A program made the translations under genes and the position numbers. A DNA stretch of 64,000 nt, from the NCBI GenBank assembly GCA_900769555.1, contig CAAGHA010000023.1:17133-81132 (forward strand), given 5' to 3'. This document shows positions 54,215 through 62,828 of this stretch, one piece after another; the first letter of the stretch is position 1; the number at the start of each line of letters is the position of its first letter. Origin of the DNA: Bacteroidales bacterium. GTDB taxonomy: Bacteria > Bacteroidota > Bacteroidia > Bacteroidales > Paludibacteraceae. The notes beneath the pieces were generated by a model that did not search any database, was not told the DNA's origin, and saw only the letters and a list, made by a program, of their open reading frames with translations.

Positions 54215-55471
54215 ATGAAGATGAAATCGCTAATATGGATTCTTGTCTATGCATTTATTCAAATTGGAATAAGTGCATCCGCTCAAGATTTATCCCATAG
54301 CGAAGAAAATACAGACTCGGTATCATTTTCTGAAAAGTCTCGACTTTACATTATTTTCGACTCAATCAAAACCAAAGATTTTTTACCCCATTTCCCAAAC
54401 CCGGAACTATCGTACCTAAAAAAAAACGAAGAGACGAAAATCTTCTTGGATAAAAAATACCAAGAAAAACTTTGGTGGAAAAAGATTGAACGAAGAAGCA
54501 ATTACAAACTATCAATCGAACGACCCGACTTGATTGATTTTTATGGATTACAACCCTACCAAGATAAGACAACTGATGATATTGATGTTGAAAACACCCC
54601 TCTCTTTATAACCGGAATTGAGGAAGAACGAACCAAGCCCGAGTTTAGAAAAATATCTCAACTGATGAATAAAAAAGAGTCATCTCCATGGAAATTTAAA
54701 GGAAATCTGGCTGTTCAACTATCACAATATTACGTAACCAAAAACTGGTATAAAGGAGGAAGTGCCAATGCAACATTCTTGGCTATGTTCGACTATAATA
54801 TCAGCTTTAACAAAAACAGAATACTTTGGGACAACGATTTCGATATTAAGATAGGAATCTACAATACAACAGAAGACTCAATTAGAGCATTTCGAGTAAA
54901 CAATGACGTATTTAAGATTTCTTCATTGTTCGGATATCAAATTAAGGAAGGAAGCAAATGGTACTATAGTGCCGGAGTAGATTTTAACACCTCTATGTTC
55001 ACCGGATACAAAGGAACAAACTCTAACGAAGTGGTCACCGCTTTTCTCTCACCAACTCGAATCTTTTTGAGCTTAGGTATAGATTATCGACACTCAGCAA
55101 GAACCAATGTTCGTATTGCACCGGTGGCCTACAAAGTTATCTTTTTACCCGATAAAAGAATAGATCCACTATCTGTGGGTATAGATAGTACAAAAAAGTG
55201 TGCACACTATCCGGGCTACATGTTGCAAGCCAATTTAAATTGGAAATTCACACGAGAGATAGTTGTTACCACCGATTTTGAATTTTTCAGTACATACAAT
55301 TGTAAAAACATTGAATTAGATTGGGAAATTGTAGGGAAATTCATTATAAATAGATATTTAAGCACCCGATTATCATTAATAATGCGCTTTGATAATACAC
55401 CAAAGAACGAAGATGCTAAAATCCAGATTCAAGAACAATTATCATTCGGATTTAGTTACGTTTTTAGATAA
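54215..55471 (+). CDS. DUF3078 family protein
   Basis: A 418-residue secreted or outer-membrane protein with a signal peptide ending near ISASAQ. The C-terminal half matches the DUF3078 pattern of Bacteroidota: GNLAVQLSQYYVTKNWYKGGSANATF, then repeated amphipathic strands ending in an aromatic (FSYVFR), which suggests an outer-membrane beta barrel. Function is unknown. It is placed just before the rpsF operon with its own promoter. Confidence 0.8.
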   Translation: MKMKSLIWILVYAFIQIGISASAQDLSHSEENTDSVSFSEKSRLYIIFDSIKTKDFLPHFPNPELSYLKKNEETKIFLDKKYQEKLWWKKIERRSNYKLSIERPDLIDFYGLQPYQDKTTDDIDVENTPLFITGIEEERTKPEFRKISQLMNKKESSPWKFKGNLAVQLSQYYVTKNWYKGGSANATFLAMFDYNISFNKNRILWDNDFDIKIGIYNTTEDSIRAFRVNNDVFKISSLFGYQIKEGSKWYYSAGVDFNTSMFTGYKGTNSNEVVTAFLSPTRIFLSLGIDYRHSARTNVRIAPVAYKVIFLPDKRIDPLSVGIDSTKKCAHYPGYMLQANLNWKFTREIVVTTDFEFFSTYNCKNIELDWEIVGKFIINRYLSTRLSLIMRFDNTPKNEDAKIQIQEQLSFGFSYVFR

Positions 55472-55484
55472 ATTCAAAAAAATA

Positions 55485-55515
55485 TTTGATTTTCAAAAAA
55501 TAGTATGTATCTTTG
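55485..55515 (+). promoter_or_regulatory. Promoter of the rpsF-rpsR-rplI operon
   Basis: TTTG at 55485-55488, a 19-base spacer and TATCTTTG at 55508-55515: a full match to the Bacteroidota housekeeping promoter, 50 bases before the rpsF start codon. Confidence 0.8.
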
Positions 55516-55565
55516 CAAACCCTAATTTGGGGAAAAATAATTAAAAATTTAAAAATTAATCAATT

Positions 55566-55910
55566 ATGTTAAATCAGTACGAAACCGTTTTCATCTTGAC
55601 TCCCGTTTTGTCTGACAATCAGATGAAGGAAACGGTTGAAAAATTCAAAGGAATTCTTGCGAATTGCGGTGCTAAAATCGCAAACGAGGAGAATTGGGGC
55701 CTTCGCAAATTAGCGTACCCTATCGAAGGAAAGTCAACAGGCTTCTATTGCTTGTTGGAGTTTGAAGCAGAACCAACCACTATCAACACATTGGAAACAC
55801 AATTCCGTCGTGACGAAAAAGTGATTCGTTTCTTAACAACTAAGTTAGACAAATATGCGGTAGAATACGCTATTAAGAGAAGAAATTTAAAATCAAATAA
55901 GGAGGCTTAA
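55566..55910 (+). CDS. rpsF: 30S ribosomal protein S6 (bS6)
   Basis: Small-subunit platform protein bS6, 114 residues, which pairs with S18. It starts MLNQYETVFILTPVLSD, and the GLRKLAYPIEGKSTGFYCLLEFEA segment is typical. First gene of the rpsF-rpsR-rplI operon, with a consensus promoter. The Shine-Dalgarno sequence of rpsR lies inside its last codons. Confidence 0.96.
   Translation: MLNQYETVFILTPVLSDNQMKETVEKFKGILANCGAKIANEENWGLRKLAYPIEGKSTGFYCLLEFEAEPTTINTLETQFRRDEKVIRFLTTKLDKYAVEYAIKRRNLKSNKEA
55899..55905 (+). promoter_or_regulatory. Strong Shine-Dalgarno site of rpsR
   Basis: AAGGAGG ends 7 bases before the rpsR ATG, near-ideal for pairing with 16S rRNA. Most genes of this phylum, and most in this window, lack such a site. 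Confidence 0.8.
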
Positions 55911-55912
55911 AA

Positions 55913-56185
55913 ATGGCAACACAAAATTCATCAGAAATCAGATATTTAACTCCTCCATCAGTAGAAGTTAAAAGAAAAAAATATTGCCGTTTCAAAAAGA
56001 GCGGTATCAAATATATCGATTACAAAGATCCTGAATTTTTGAAAAAATTCTTGAACGAACAAGGTAAAATTTTACCTCGCAGACTTACTGGTACTTCTTT
56101 GAAATACCAAAGAAAAGTCGCTCAAGCAGTTAAGAGAGCACGCCACTTGGCATTGCTTCCATTTGTAACCGATTTGATGAAATAA
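55913..56185 (+). CDS. rpsR: 30S ribosomal protein S18 (bS18)
   Basis: Small-subunit protein bS18, 90 residues, partner of S6. The KKYCRFKKSGIKYIDYKDPEFL start and the GKILPRRLTGTSLKYQRKVAQAVKRARHLALLPF core are diagnostic. It begins two bases after the rpsF stop and is preceded by AAGGAGG. In Bacteroidota bS18 takes part, with bS21 and bS6, in hiding the anti-Shine-Dalgarno end of 16S rRNA, so this site could make its synthesis self-limiting (inference). Confidence 0.96.
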   Translation: MATQNSSEIRYLTPPSVEVKRKKYCRFKKSGIKYIDYKDPEFLKKFLNEQGKILPRRLTGTSLKYQRKVAQAVKRARHLALLPFVTDLMK

Positions 56186-56188
56186 AAT

Positions 56189-56196
56189 AAGGAGGG
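56189..56196 (+). promoter_or_regulatory. Strong Shine-Dalgarno site of rplI
   Basis: AAGGAGGG lies 8 bases before the rplI ATG at 56205. It is the second clear Shine-Dalgarno site of the operon. Confidence 0.75.
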
Positions 56197-56204
56197 CTTA
56201 AATA

Positions 56205-56648
56205 ATGGAAATCATATTATTAGAAGATGTTCAAAATTTGGGATACAAAGATGATGTCGTATCAGTAAAGAATGGTTACGGACGTAACTTTCTAATCCCT
56301 CAAGGTAAAGCAATTTTAGCTACTCCTTCTGCAAAGAAAGTGTTAGCAGAAAACTTGAAGCAACGCGCTCATAAATTGGCTAAGATCAAAGCTGATGCTG
56401 AAGAATTGGCTGCAAAGATCAATGGTATTTCATTGACTATCGGTGCAAAAACAAGTGCTACAGGTACAATCTTTGGTTCTGTAAACAATATTCAGTTGGC
56501 AGAAGCATTGGCTAAAAAAGGTTTTGAAATTGACAGAAAAACAATCGTTATCAATGATAACGTAAAAGAATTGGGTACTTATAAAGCTATCGTTAAACTT
56601 CATAAAGAGGTTTCTGCTGAAATCAACTTTGAAGTAGTTGCTGAATAA
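56205..56648 (+). CDS. rplI: 50S ribosomal protein L9 (bL9)
   Basis: Large-subunit protein bL9, 147 residues, at the base of the L1 stalk. The N-terminal domain has the family signature GYKDDVVSVKNGYGRNFLIPQGKA, a long helix follows (residues about 45-75), and the C-terminal domain contains ASGTIFGSVNN-like TSATGTIFGSV. Last gene of the operon, followed by a terminator. Confidence 0.96.
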   Translation: MEIILLEDVQNLGYKDDVVSVKNGYGRNFLIPQGKAILATPSAKKVLAENLKQRAHKLAKIKADAEELAAKINGISLTIGAKTSATGTIFGSVNNIQLAEALAKKGFEIDRKTIVINDNVKELGTYKAIVKLHKEVSAEINFEVVAE

Positions 56649-56686
56649 TCTTTCAAGGTAATTACCTAAAGATCAAACAAATGTTA

Positions 56687-56737
56687 GACGATATTTCAGA
56701 TTTGAACTTTCAAATCATGGAATATCGTCTTTCTTTT
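56687..56737 (+). terminator. Terminator of the rpsF-rpsR-rplI operon
   Basis: GACGATATTTCAGATTTGAA and TTCAAATCATGGAATATCGTC form a long stem with a few mismatches, followed by TTTCTTTT. Confidence 0.8.
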
Positions 56738-56824
56738 GCAGAATATTGAAGAGATGATAAATGTAACGAAAATCATCGTCAAAAAAACAAATAAAAAAAA
56801 GTCCTATATCTCACATTTATATAT

Positions 56825-56832
56825 TATCTTTG
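56825..56832 (+). promoter_or_regulatory. Candidate -7 box for the YebC gene
   Basis: TATCTTTG followed by CAGA, 33 bases before the start codon. There is no clear TTTG at the expected upstream distance. Confidence 0.5.
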
Positions 56833-56865
56833 CAGAAAAGGAAAATCATTTAAAAATATAAAATC

Positions 56866-57600
56866 ATGGGAAGAGCTTTTGAATATAGAAAAGCAAGAAT
56901 TTTTGCCAGAAATGCCAGATTATCTAAGGCATTTACTCGCATTTCTAAAGAAATTACGATCTGCGTTAAAGCCAATGGAGCAGACCCATCATCGAATTCA
57001 AGACTTCGTATGTTGCTTCAAAAAGCGAAAGCAGAAAGTATGCCTAAAGATAGTGTAGAAAGAGCTATCAAAAAGGCTTTAGACAAAGATACAGCAGACT
57101 ACAAAGAGATTATCTATGAAGGATATGGTCCTGGCGGTATTGCCGTATTGGTTGTTGCTGCAACAGACAATAACACACGTACTGTATCTAATGTACGTTC
57201 CTATTTCAATAAACATGGAGGAAGTTTAGGTACTTCCGGTAGTTTATCTTTCATCTTCGAGCATAAATGTATTTTCAAAATTGCAGCTACAGAAGGTCTT
57301 GATATTGAAGAGTTGGAATTGGATTTAATAGACTTTGATGTAGATGAGGTTTTCTTTGATGAGGAAAGCAACGAAATCATTATCTACGGTGCGTTTGAAT
57401 CCAACTCAAAGATTCAAGCATACATAGAAGAAAAAAACATCGAAATCAAAGATGTGGAATTTATTTATGCTCCTAACGATACAAAAGAGATTTCTGAAGA
57501 GCAAAAGGAGACTTTCATTAAACTTCTTGACAAGATGGAAGAGGATGACGATATCCAGAATGTCTTCCACAATATGAAAGAGGATGATAGCGAAGAGTAA
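56866..57600 (+). CDS. YebC/PmpR-family protein
   Basis: A 244-residue cytoplasmic protein of the YebC family. It shows MGRAFEYRKARIFARNARLSKAFTRISKEI at the start, then NSRLRMLLQKAKAESMPKDSVERAIKKAL, GYGPGGIAVLVVAATDNNNRT-like VAATDNNTRTVSNVRSYFNKHGG, and an acidic C-terminal tail. Members were described as transcription regulators and more recently as factors helping ribosomes through proline-rich stretches. The role here follows from the family only. Confidence 0.92.
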   Translation: MGRAFEYRKARIFARNARLSKAFTRISKEITICVKANGADPSSNSRLRMLLQKAKAESMPKDSVERAIKKALDKDTADYKEIIYEGYGPGGIAVLVVAATDNNTRTVSNVRSYFNKHGGSLGTSGSLSFIFEHKCIFKIAATEGLDIEELELDLIDFDVDEVFFDEESNEIIIYGAFESNSKIQAYIEEKNIEIKDVEFIYAPNDTKEISEEQKETFIKLLDKMEEDDDIQNVFHNMKEDDSEE

Positions 57601-57761
57601 TTTTGTTCACCCACAAAACAATAAGTACTATACTTCGCCCATTTTTTCTCCATTATTAGCAACTTCACGGAATAAAAAGACGTTTGATAGATAGGAAATA
57701 GGCTTTGATAGATAGAAAAAGTCTTTTTTTCGACAAATAACGTTTTTTTGGGGCGAAAAAT

Positions 57762-57791
57762 ATTGGAGATATACAAATTTTATTATATTTG
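57762..57791 (+). promoter_or_regulatory. Probable promoter of the small lipoprotein gene
   Basis: ATTG at 57762-57765, an 18-base spacer and TATATTTG at 57784-57791. The -7 box is a full match. The start codon lies 63 bases on. Confidence 0.5.
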
Positions 57792-57854
57792 CATTGTTGA
57801 TACGAAAGTAAAGACGATTATAATTTTATGTTTAACTAATAATAAGTAAAAAAA

Positions 57855-58352
57855 ATGAAAAAGTTATTTAATGTTGCAGTTATGTTTGCTGCGTTGGCTA
57901 CTGCCCTTTCTTTCTCTTCTTGTGAATCTGACGATACAGCAGTTGAAGAAGTTCAAGAACAACAATTAGACGAAATTCAAGCAGTTGTAGGAGAAAAAGT
58001 AGCTTTCTCTTCTGAGGTTTGCGATGCAAATGGCAAAAACCTTTCTGGTTATATGAAATTTACAGCTGTTACTGGCGGAGAGGATCAATCTGTTACATTT
58101 GAACTTGATTGCGACGCAACAAGTCAAAAGAATGTAGAGATTATTTTAAGCGATAAAGGATCCTCTTATTTAGCATTCATGGATGGTGCATTGAAAGCTA
58201 TTGGAAAATCTGATGCAGATGCAAACCCTGATAAAGTGTTGTTCGTTTTGTCTAACGATGGAACTGATTGTACTATCACAAGTGGAGATGTAAACAACGA
58301 TTTGAAAGCAACTGGAAAAGTAAAAGATTCTTGGTTCGCAGTAAAAAAATAA
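57855..58352 (+). CDS. Small acidic lipoprotein of unknown function
   Basis: A 165-residue predicted lipoprotein with lipobox SFSSC at Cys23, then a glutamate/glutamine-rich stretch (EEVQEQQLDEIQ) and a beta-rich body with several aspartates. I recognise no domain. It has its own promoter and a strong terminator, so it is a single, probably well-expressed gene. Confidence 0.7.
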   Translation: MKKLFNVAVMFAALATALSFSSCESDDTAVEEVQEQQLDEIQAVVGEKVAFSSEVCDANGKNLSGYMKFTAVTGGEDQSVTFELDCDATSQKNVEIILSDKGSSYLAFMDGALKAIGKSDADANPDKVLFVLSNDGTDCTITSGDVNNDLKATGKVKDSWFAVKK

Positions 58353-58372
58353 TTGCAAAATTAAAGCAAGTT

Positions 58373-58404
58373 AAAAGAGACGCAGTTTGCGTCTCTTTTT
58401 TTTT
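58373..58404 (+). terminator. Terminator of the small lipoprotein gene
   Basis: GAGACGCA, a three-base loop and TGCGTCTC form a perfect stem followed by nine T. This is one of the clearest intrinsic terminators in the window. Confidence 0.9.
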
Positions 58405-58486
58405 GTGTCAACCATTAACTTTTCATTAGAAGCATAAACTATATTTACAGAATTAAACAGAAAGATTAATTAGAAATAACAACTTT

Positions 58487-58685
58487 AGGTGAGTTCTATA
58501 AATTCACCTGTCTAAAATTAAAAAGTATAAATATGAATTGACAAACTATATGAAACTTTTGATTTCATTCGGCAAGTTAATGTTTGTCAGTCGTTCACTA
58601 TAGTCACACTACCTCCACTCTTCCTCTCGGCAACTAATCGAAATAAATTCAAAAATTCCAGGAAATTAATTTATAGAACACACCT
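58487..58685 (+). repeat. Dispersed inverted-repeat element, long copy L
   Basis: A 199-base copy with very well-kept ends: AGGTGAGTTCTATAAATT and AATTTATAGAACACACCT, one mismatch in 18, flanked by TTT and AAA that extend the match. Its inner sequence differs from the other full copies and lacks the central GATGC palindrome, so only the ends are shared. It lies just upstream of the xylanase promoter. Confidence 0.75.
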
Positions 58686-58748
58686 AAATTCTATTCTACG
58701 AAGGAAGTAAAATCAAAAAGAAGAAAATAAAAAATTTTCATAAAAAGT

Positions 58749-58779
58749 GTTGCAAGTTAAATTTTAATAATTAAATTTG
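58749..58779 (+). promoter_or_regulatory. Promoter of the multi-module xylanase gene
   Basis: GTTG at 58749-58752, a 19-base spacer and TAAATTTG at 58772-58779. This gives a leader of about 290 bases before the xylanase ATG. The leader contains an AAAGGAGG at 58958-58965 with no start codon behind it and a possible 17-codon frame at 58879-58932. Confidence 0.55.
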
Positions 58780-59075
58780 CAGCGAAACTGTTATTAGGCT
58801 TTTGAATATTGTAGAGAAATACCATAGAAAAGCATCGTTAGAAAAACATATTAAAGAAAGACAAACAATTCTGAGAACGATGAAGTTCGAAATAAAATCC
58901 ACAAATAACAAAAGAGTAGCACTTTCAAAATAATAAAAACCATTTAAAACACTTTAGAAAGGAGGATTATACTACTTTTTTTATTGAAAGAGCAATTCAT
59001 CAACAAAGGATGTGTTTTTAATAATTAATAATAATAGTATAAATTACACTTTTATCAACAACAAATACCAATAAA

Positions 59076-62000
59076 ATGGAAAAGAATTTAATCAAAATGC
59101 ATTTAGGTACGAAAATAGGTGCTATTTTCGCATTCTTAGTGTTTTCTGTCTGCAACATTTTTGCACAGACAGATCCTTGCTCACAAAAGACAAAGTTGAG
59201 TGGAGGAACAACAATTAACAATCAAAACAAGACCGGTAGTACAAGTACCGGCTATCAGTATGAAATTTGGCGTGATGGAAATGGTGGTTCATTGACACTA
59301 TATCCCAAAGACGCTTGTTTTAGAGCTGAGTGGAACAACGCAGGAGACTTCCTTGGTCGCGTTGGAAAAACTTTTAACAAACCGGCATGGAACAATGTAG
59401 GGGGAGACCTTGTTGCAAACTATGCATACGAAAAGAGTGGAAATGACGGTGGAACTTATTCATACATCGGTATTTACGGTTGGATGGATAATCCTCAAAT
59501 CGAATATTATATTGTAGATGACTGGTTGCACGATCGTGGTAACCCCGGTGGTTCATACATGGGAAGCCACAAAGGAACAATTACAGTTGACGGAGACGAA
59601 TACGAAGTTTGGTCAGGATCACGTACAGGAGCTTCTAAATGGGGTAACTCTACATTTACTCAAATCTTCAGTATCCGTAAAACTCGTCGCCAATGTGGTA
59701 CAATCAGCATTTCAGAACACTTCCGTCAATGGTCTAAATTAGGTTTGAGTCTTGGTCAAATCATGGAGGCACAAATCTTGGCTGAATCCGGAGGTGGACA
59801 AGGTTATGTAGATTTCACATATGCTACAGTTGAAATCGTTCCTGAAGGATCTACCGGTGGTAGCACAGGTGGTAGCACCGGAGGTGAAACCGGAGGAGAG
59901 ACAGGTGGTGAAGCAGGTGGTGAAGCAGGTGGTGGAGTTACAACTGTAACAGATCCATGTTCTGTGACAACCAAATATTCAGGAGGTACAAAAGTAACAG
60001 AAAATGGAATCAAAAATATCGGAAACGGTTACAATTACGAGATTTGGCGTGATGGAAATTCCGGTTCTATGACATATTTTGGTGGAGATGCAGAGTGTGC
60101 ATTCAAAGCTGATTGGAACAATTCCGGAGACTTTTTGGCTCGTGTGGGTTACTATGACGGAGGTGCAACTAAAAAATACACAGACTTAGGTGACATCATT
60201 GCCGGTTACAACTATACAAAGAGCGGTAACGGTGGAGGAAGTTACTCTTACATTGGAGTTTACGGTTGGACAAAAAGTCCGTTGATCGAGTACTATATCG
60301 TAGATGACTCGTTTACTCCTAATGGTGGAGGAATGTATTACAATGCTCAAACAATAGGAACATATCAAGTAGATGGAGTTACTTACACTTTGAAGAAAGG
60401 AACTCGTGTTAATGCTCCTTCTATCGAAGGTAATACTACATTTACACAAGTATTCGCTCAAAGATCTTCTTACCAAACTTGTGGTGTGATTAATGTAACA
60501 GAACACTTCAAAAATTGGGAAAGATTAGGTATTGAAATGGGTGGAATCTACGATTGTAAGATTCTTTGTGAAGTTGGTGGCGGACAAGGTTCTATCGAAT
60601 ACTCTTACGCTTCTATGTGCTGGAAAGGTCAAAATGGATCTGTATGTGGTGCAAGCACTCCTGCTGAGCCGGAAGAACCTCAAGCTCCATACAAAGATAT
60701 AATCAACATACCGGGAACTGTTGAAGCAGAAGATTATGACAAGGGAGGAAACGGATTTGCTTACAACGATAGCGATAACGAAAACGAAGGTGGTGAATAT
60801 CGTAAAGATGGTGTTGACATCGTAACAAGTACAACCGGATATGCTGTCGGATATACATCTTCAAGCGAATGGTTGGAATATACTATTAAAGTAGAAAAAG
60901 ATGGAAAATACGACGTTGTGGCATACGCTGCAAACGGAGGTGGAAATCCTGCCATCGAGTTGGATCTTTACATAGATGACAAAAAAGTTGGTACTATTAG
61001 CGGAGAGGGGCTTGGTGATAACGACTGGGATACCTACGTTAACGCAAAAGGATCCGTAACTCTTTCTGAAGGAGAACACATCTTGAAAGTTGCTTTTGCT
61101 AATGATTACATCAACTTGGATTACATCAAATTCTATGCAGAGGGTGAAGCTCCTGAAGAACCTTCTACCCCTACAACTCCTTCTACACCATCTGCTTCAG
61201 GAAGTGGAGCTTACTTCTCTGAAGATGGTGCATACTTCGGACCTGATTGCGGAACAGGTGCTGAGGCTAATTACAAAGGAGCATACTACACAGGTGTATA
61301 TCCTCGTGTATTCCAAGATTACTTAGGAAAATCTGACGCTGAAGTTCAAGGAAAATTGGATCAGTTGTGGAACCACTACTTTAAAGGAAACGACAATAGC
61401 AAAGTTTACTATGAAAATGGTAACGAGGCTTACATCTACGATACTGGTAATAGCGATGTTCGTTCTGAAGGTATGTCATACGGTATGATGATTTGCGTGC
61501 AAACTAACCACAGAGACGAGTTTGACAAACTATGGTCATTCGCAAAGAACCACATGTGGCACAAAGGTGGACAGTGGGATGGATACTTCGCTTGGCAGGT
61601 TGGTACTAATGGTAACATAAAAGACCAAAACTGTGCTCCTGACGGTGAGTTATACTTCATGATGTCTCTTCTTTTCGCCGCAAACAGATGGGGAAACAAT
61701 GGAAAACATAACTACATGGAAGATGCTCAATACATTTTGAAAGCTATGTGGAAAGGTAACAACGGTTCTTTGTTCAACGAACAACACATGGTGGTTACAT
61801 TCCAACCTTACAACTGCTCAGACTTCTCTGACCCATCATACGACTTGCCTGCATTTGTGGATCTATTCTCTCGTTGGTCAACTACAAACAAGGATAAGTG
61901 GGCTAAAGCTGCTACTGCTACTCGCGACCACTTGAAGAAGTCTAGCCACTCATCTTCTGGTTTGTTCACAGACTACAACAACTTTGATGGTTCTCCTAAA

Positions 62001-62798
62001 TATGTTGATTTCAACAGCAACGCACATAAATACATGTATGATGCTATGCGTTGTGCTATGAACGTAGGTATGGACTACTACTTGTTCGGTGCAGATGCTA
62101 CAAATCAAACAGCAATGATGAGCCGTTTGATCAACCACTTTGAAAACAATGGTTACAAAAATGCTCGCTTCAACTGGGACGGAACAGGTGGTTCTGAGAG
62201 TTACACATTGGGTGAGACCGGAGCTAACGCTGTAGGTTGCTTCGCGTTGATGAACGATCCTGCAAACGATTCTAAGGTTAAAACTAACTTGAAGAAAGCT
62301 TGGGATGCAGGCTTGATGACCGGTCAATATCGTTACTATGATGGTTTGGTTCACTACTTGTCTATGCTTCACTTATGCGGAAGTTTCAAAATTTGGAAAC
62401 CGGCTCCGGTAATTGAAGAGAAGTTAGTATCCGGATCTGGTAGTGTAACATACAATGGTGAGACTTATACTGAGACAACAACTATTACATCTTTCGAAGA
62501 TTGCCAACTTTATAATGTTACAATTGAAATCGAAGATTTGGTTGGTGGTTCTGTTGGAGAATCTTTGACAGAAGCCGGAGAATATGGTGTTAAGTTATAT
62601 CCTAACCCATCTAACGGAAACTTCACTATCTCAACTTCTGAAACTATCGAGTCTATCGAAATTTTGAATGTAATGGGACAAGCTGTGGCTGTAAGTTCTG
62701 ATGCAAACATCAATATTACTTTATCTGCCGGAACATATTTTGTAAAAGTTGTTACTGCAGAAGGAAACAATTATATTGAAAAAATGATTGTAAAATAA
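59076..62798 (+). CDS. Multi-module secreted xylanase: GH11-GH11-CBM6-GH8-T9SS domain
   Basis: A 1240-residue secreted enzyme. A signal peptide ends near NIFAQ. Two GH11 endo-xylanase modules follow: one at about 45-250 (nucleophile Glu143 in PQIEYYIVDD, acid/base Glu237 in LAESGGGQG) and one at about 290-515 (Glu405 in PLIEYYIVDD, Glu499 in LCEVGGGQG), joined by a GGSTGGETGG-type linker. A CBM6 xylan-binding module (about 542-685) and a GH8 catalytic module (about 705-1090) come next. In GH8, Glu798 (RSEGMSYGM), Asp856 (CAPDGELYF) and Asp989 fit the acid, conserved and base positions of Rex-type exo-oligoxylanases as I recall them. The last 70 residues (LYPNPSNGNFTI to the C-terminus) are a type IX secretion sorting domain. 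Confidence 0.93.
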   Translation: MEKNLIKMHLGTKIGAIFAFLVFSVCNIFAQTDPCSQKTKLSGGTTINNQNKTGSTSTGYQYEIWRDGNGGSLTLYPKDACFRAEWNNAGDFLGRVGKTFNKPAWNNVGGDLVANYAYEKSGNDGGTYSYIGIYGWMDNPQIEYYIVDDWLHDRGNPGGSYMGSHKGTITVDGDEYEVWSGSRTGASKWGNSTFTQIFSIRKTRRQCGTISISEHFRQWSKLGLSLGQIMEAQILAESGGGQGYVDFTYATVEIVPEGSTGGSTGGSTGGETGGETGGEAGGEAGGGVTTVTDPCSVTTKYSGGTKVTENGIKNIGNGYNYEIWRDGNSGSMTYFGGDAECAFKADWNNSGDFLARVGYYDGGATKKYTDLGDIIAGYNYTKSGNGGGSYSYIGVYGWTKSPLIEYYIVDDSFTPNGGGMYYNAQTIGTYQVDGVTYTLKKGTRVNAPSIEGNTTFTQVFAQRSSYQTCGVINVTEHFKNWERLGIEMGGIYDCKILCEVGGGQGSIEYSYASMCWKGQNGSVCGASTPAEPEEPQAPYKDIINIPGTVEAEDYDKGGNGFAYNDSDNENEGGEYRKDGVDIVTSTTGYAVGYTSSSEWLEYTIKVEKDGKYDVVAYAANGGGNPAIELDLYIDDKKVGTISGEGLGDNDWDTYVNAKGSVTLSEGEHILKVAFANDYINLDYIKFYAEGEAPEEPSTPTTPSTPSASGSGAYFSEDGAYFGPDCGTGAEANYKGAYYTGVYPRVFQDYLGKSDAEVQGKLDQLWNHYFKGNDNSKVYYENGNEAYIYDTGNSDVRSEGMSYGMMICVQTNHRDEFDKLWSFAKNHMWHKGGQWDGYFAWQVGTNGNIKDQNCAPDGELYFMMSLLFAANRWGNNGKHNYMEDAQYILKAMWKGNNGSLFNEQHMVVTFQPYNCSDFSDPSYDLPAFVDLFSRWSTTNKDKWAKAATATRDHLKKSSHSSSGLFTDYNNFDGSPKYVDFNSNAHKYMYDAMRCAMNVGMDYYLFGADATNQTAMMSRLINHFENNGYKNARFNWDGTGGSESYTLGETGANAVGCFALMNDPANDSKVKTNLKKAWDAGLMTGQYRYYDGLVHYLSMLHLCGSFKIWKPAPVIEEKLVSGSGSVTYNGETYTETTTITSFEDCQLYNVTIEIEDLVGGSVGESLTEAGEYGVKLYPNPSNGNFTISTSETIESIEILNVMGQAVAVSSDANINITLSAGTYFVKVVTAEGNNYIEKMIVK

Positions 62799-62828
62799 TA
62801 ATGAATTAATATTATAAATTAACAAACG

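Noticed and set aside
55516..55565. Ribosomal-protein leader structure before rpsF (S6:S18 binding motif)
   Set aside because: The leader is short and AT-rich; I could not find the expected paired structure with a CCG bulge.
57634..57760. Inverted segments TTCGCCC and GGGCGAA with twin TTTGATAGATAG repeats before the small lipoprotein gene
   Set aside because: Short and far apart, with no second locus in the window sharing them; too weak to call a regulatory element.
59804..60013. Minus-strand frame rich in Pro-Pro-Val-Ser, also at 63798-63980
   Set aside because: It is the reverse-strand shadow of the Gly/Ser/Thr/Glu linker in the xylan enzymes.
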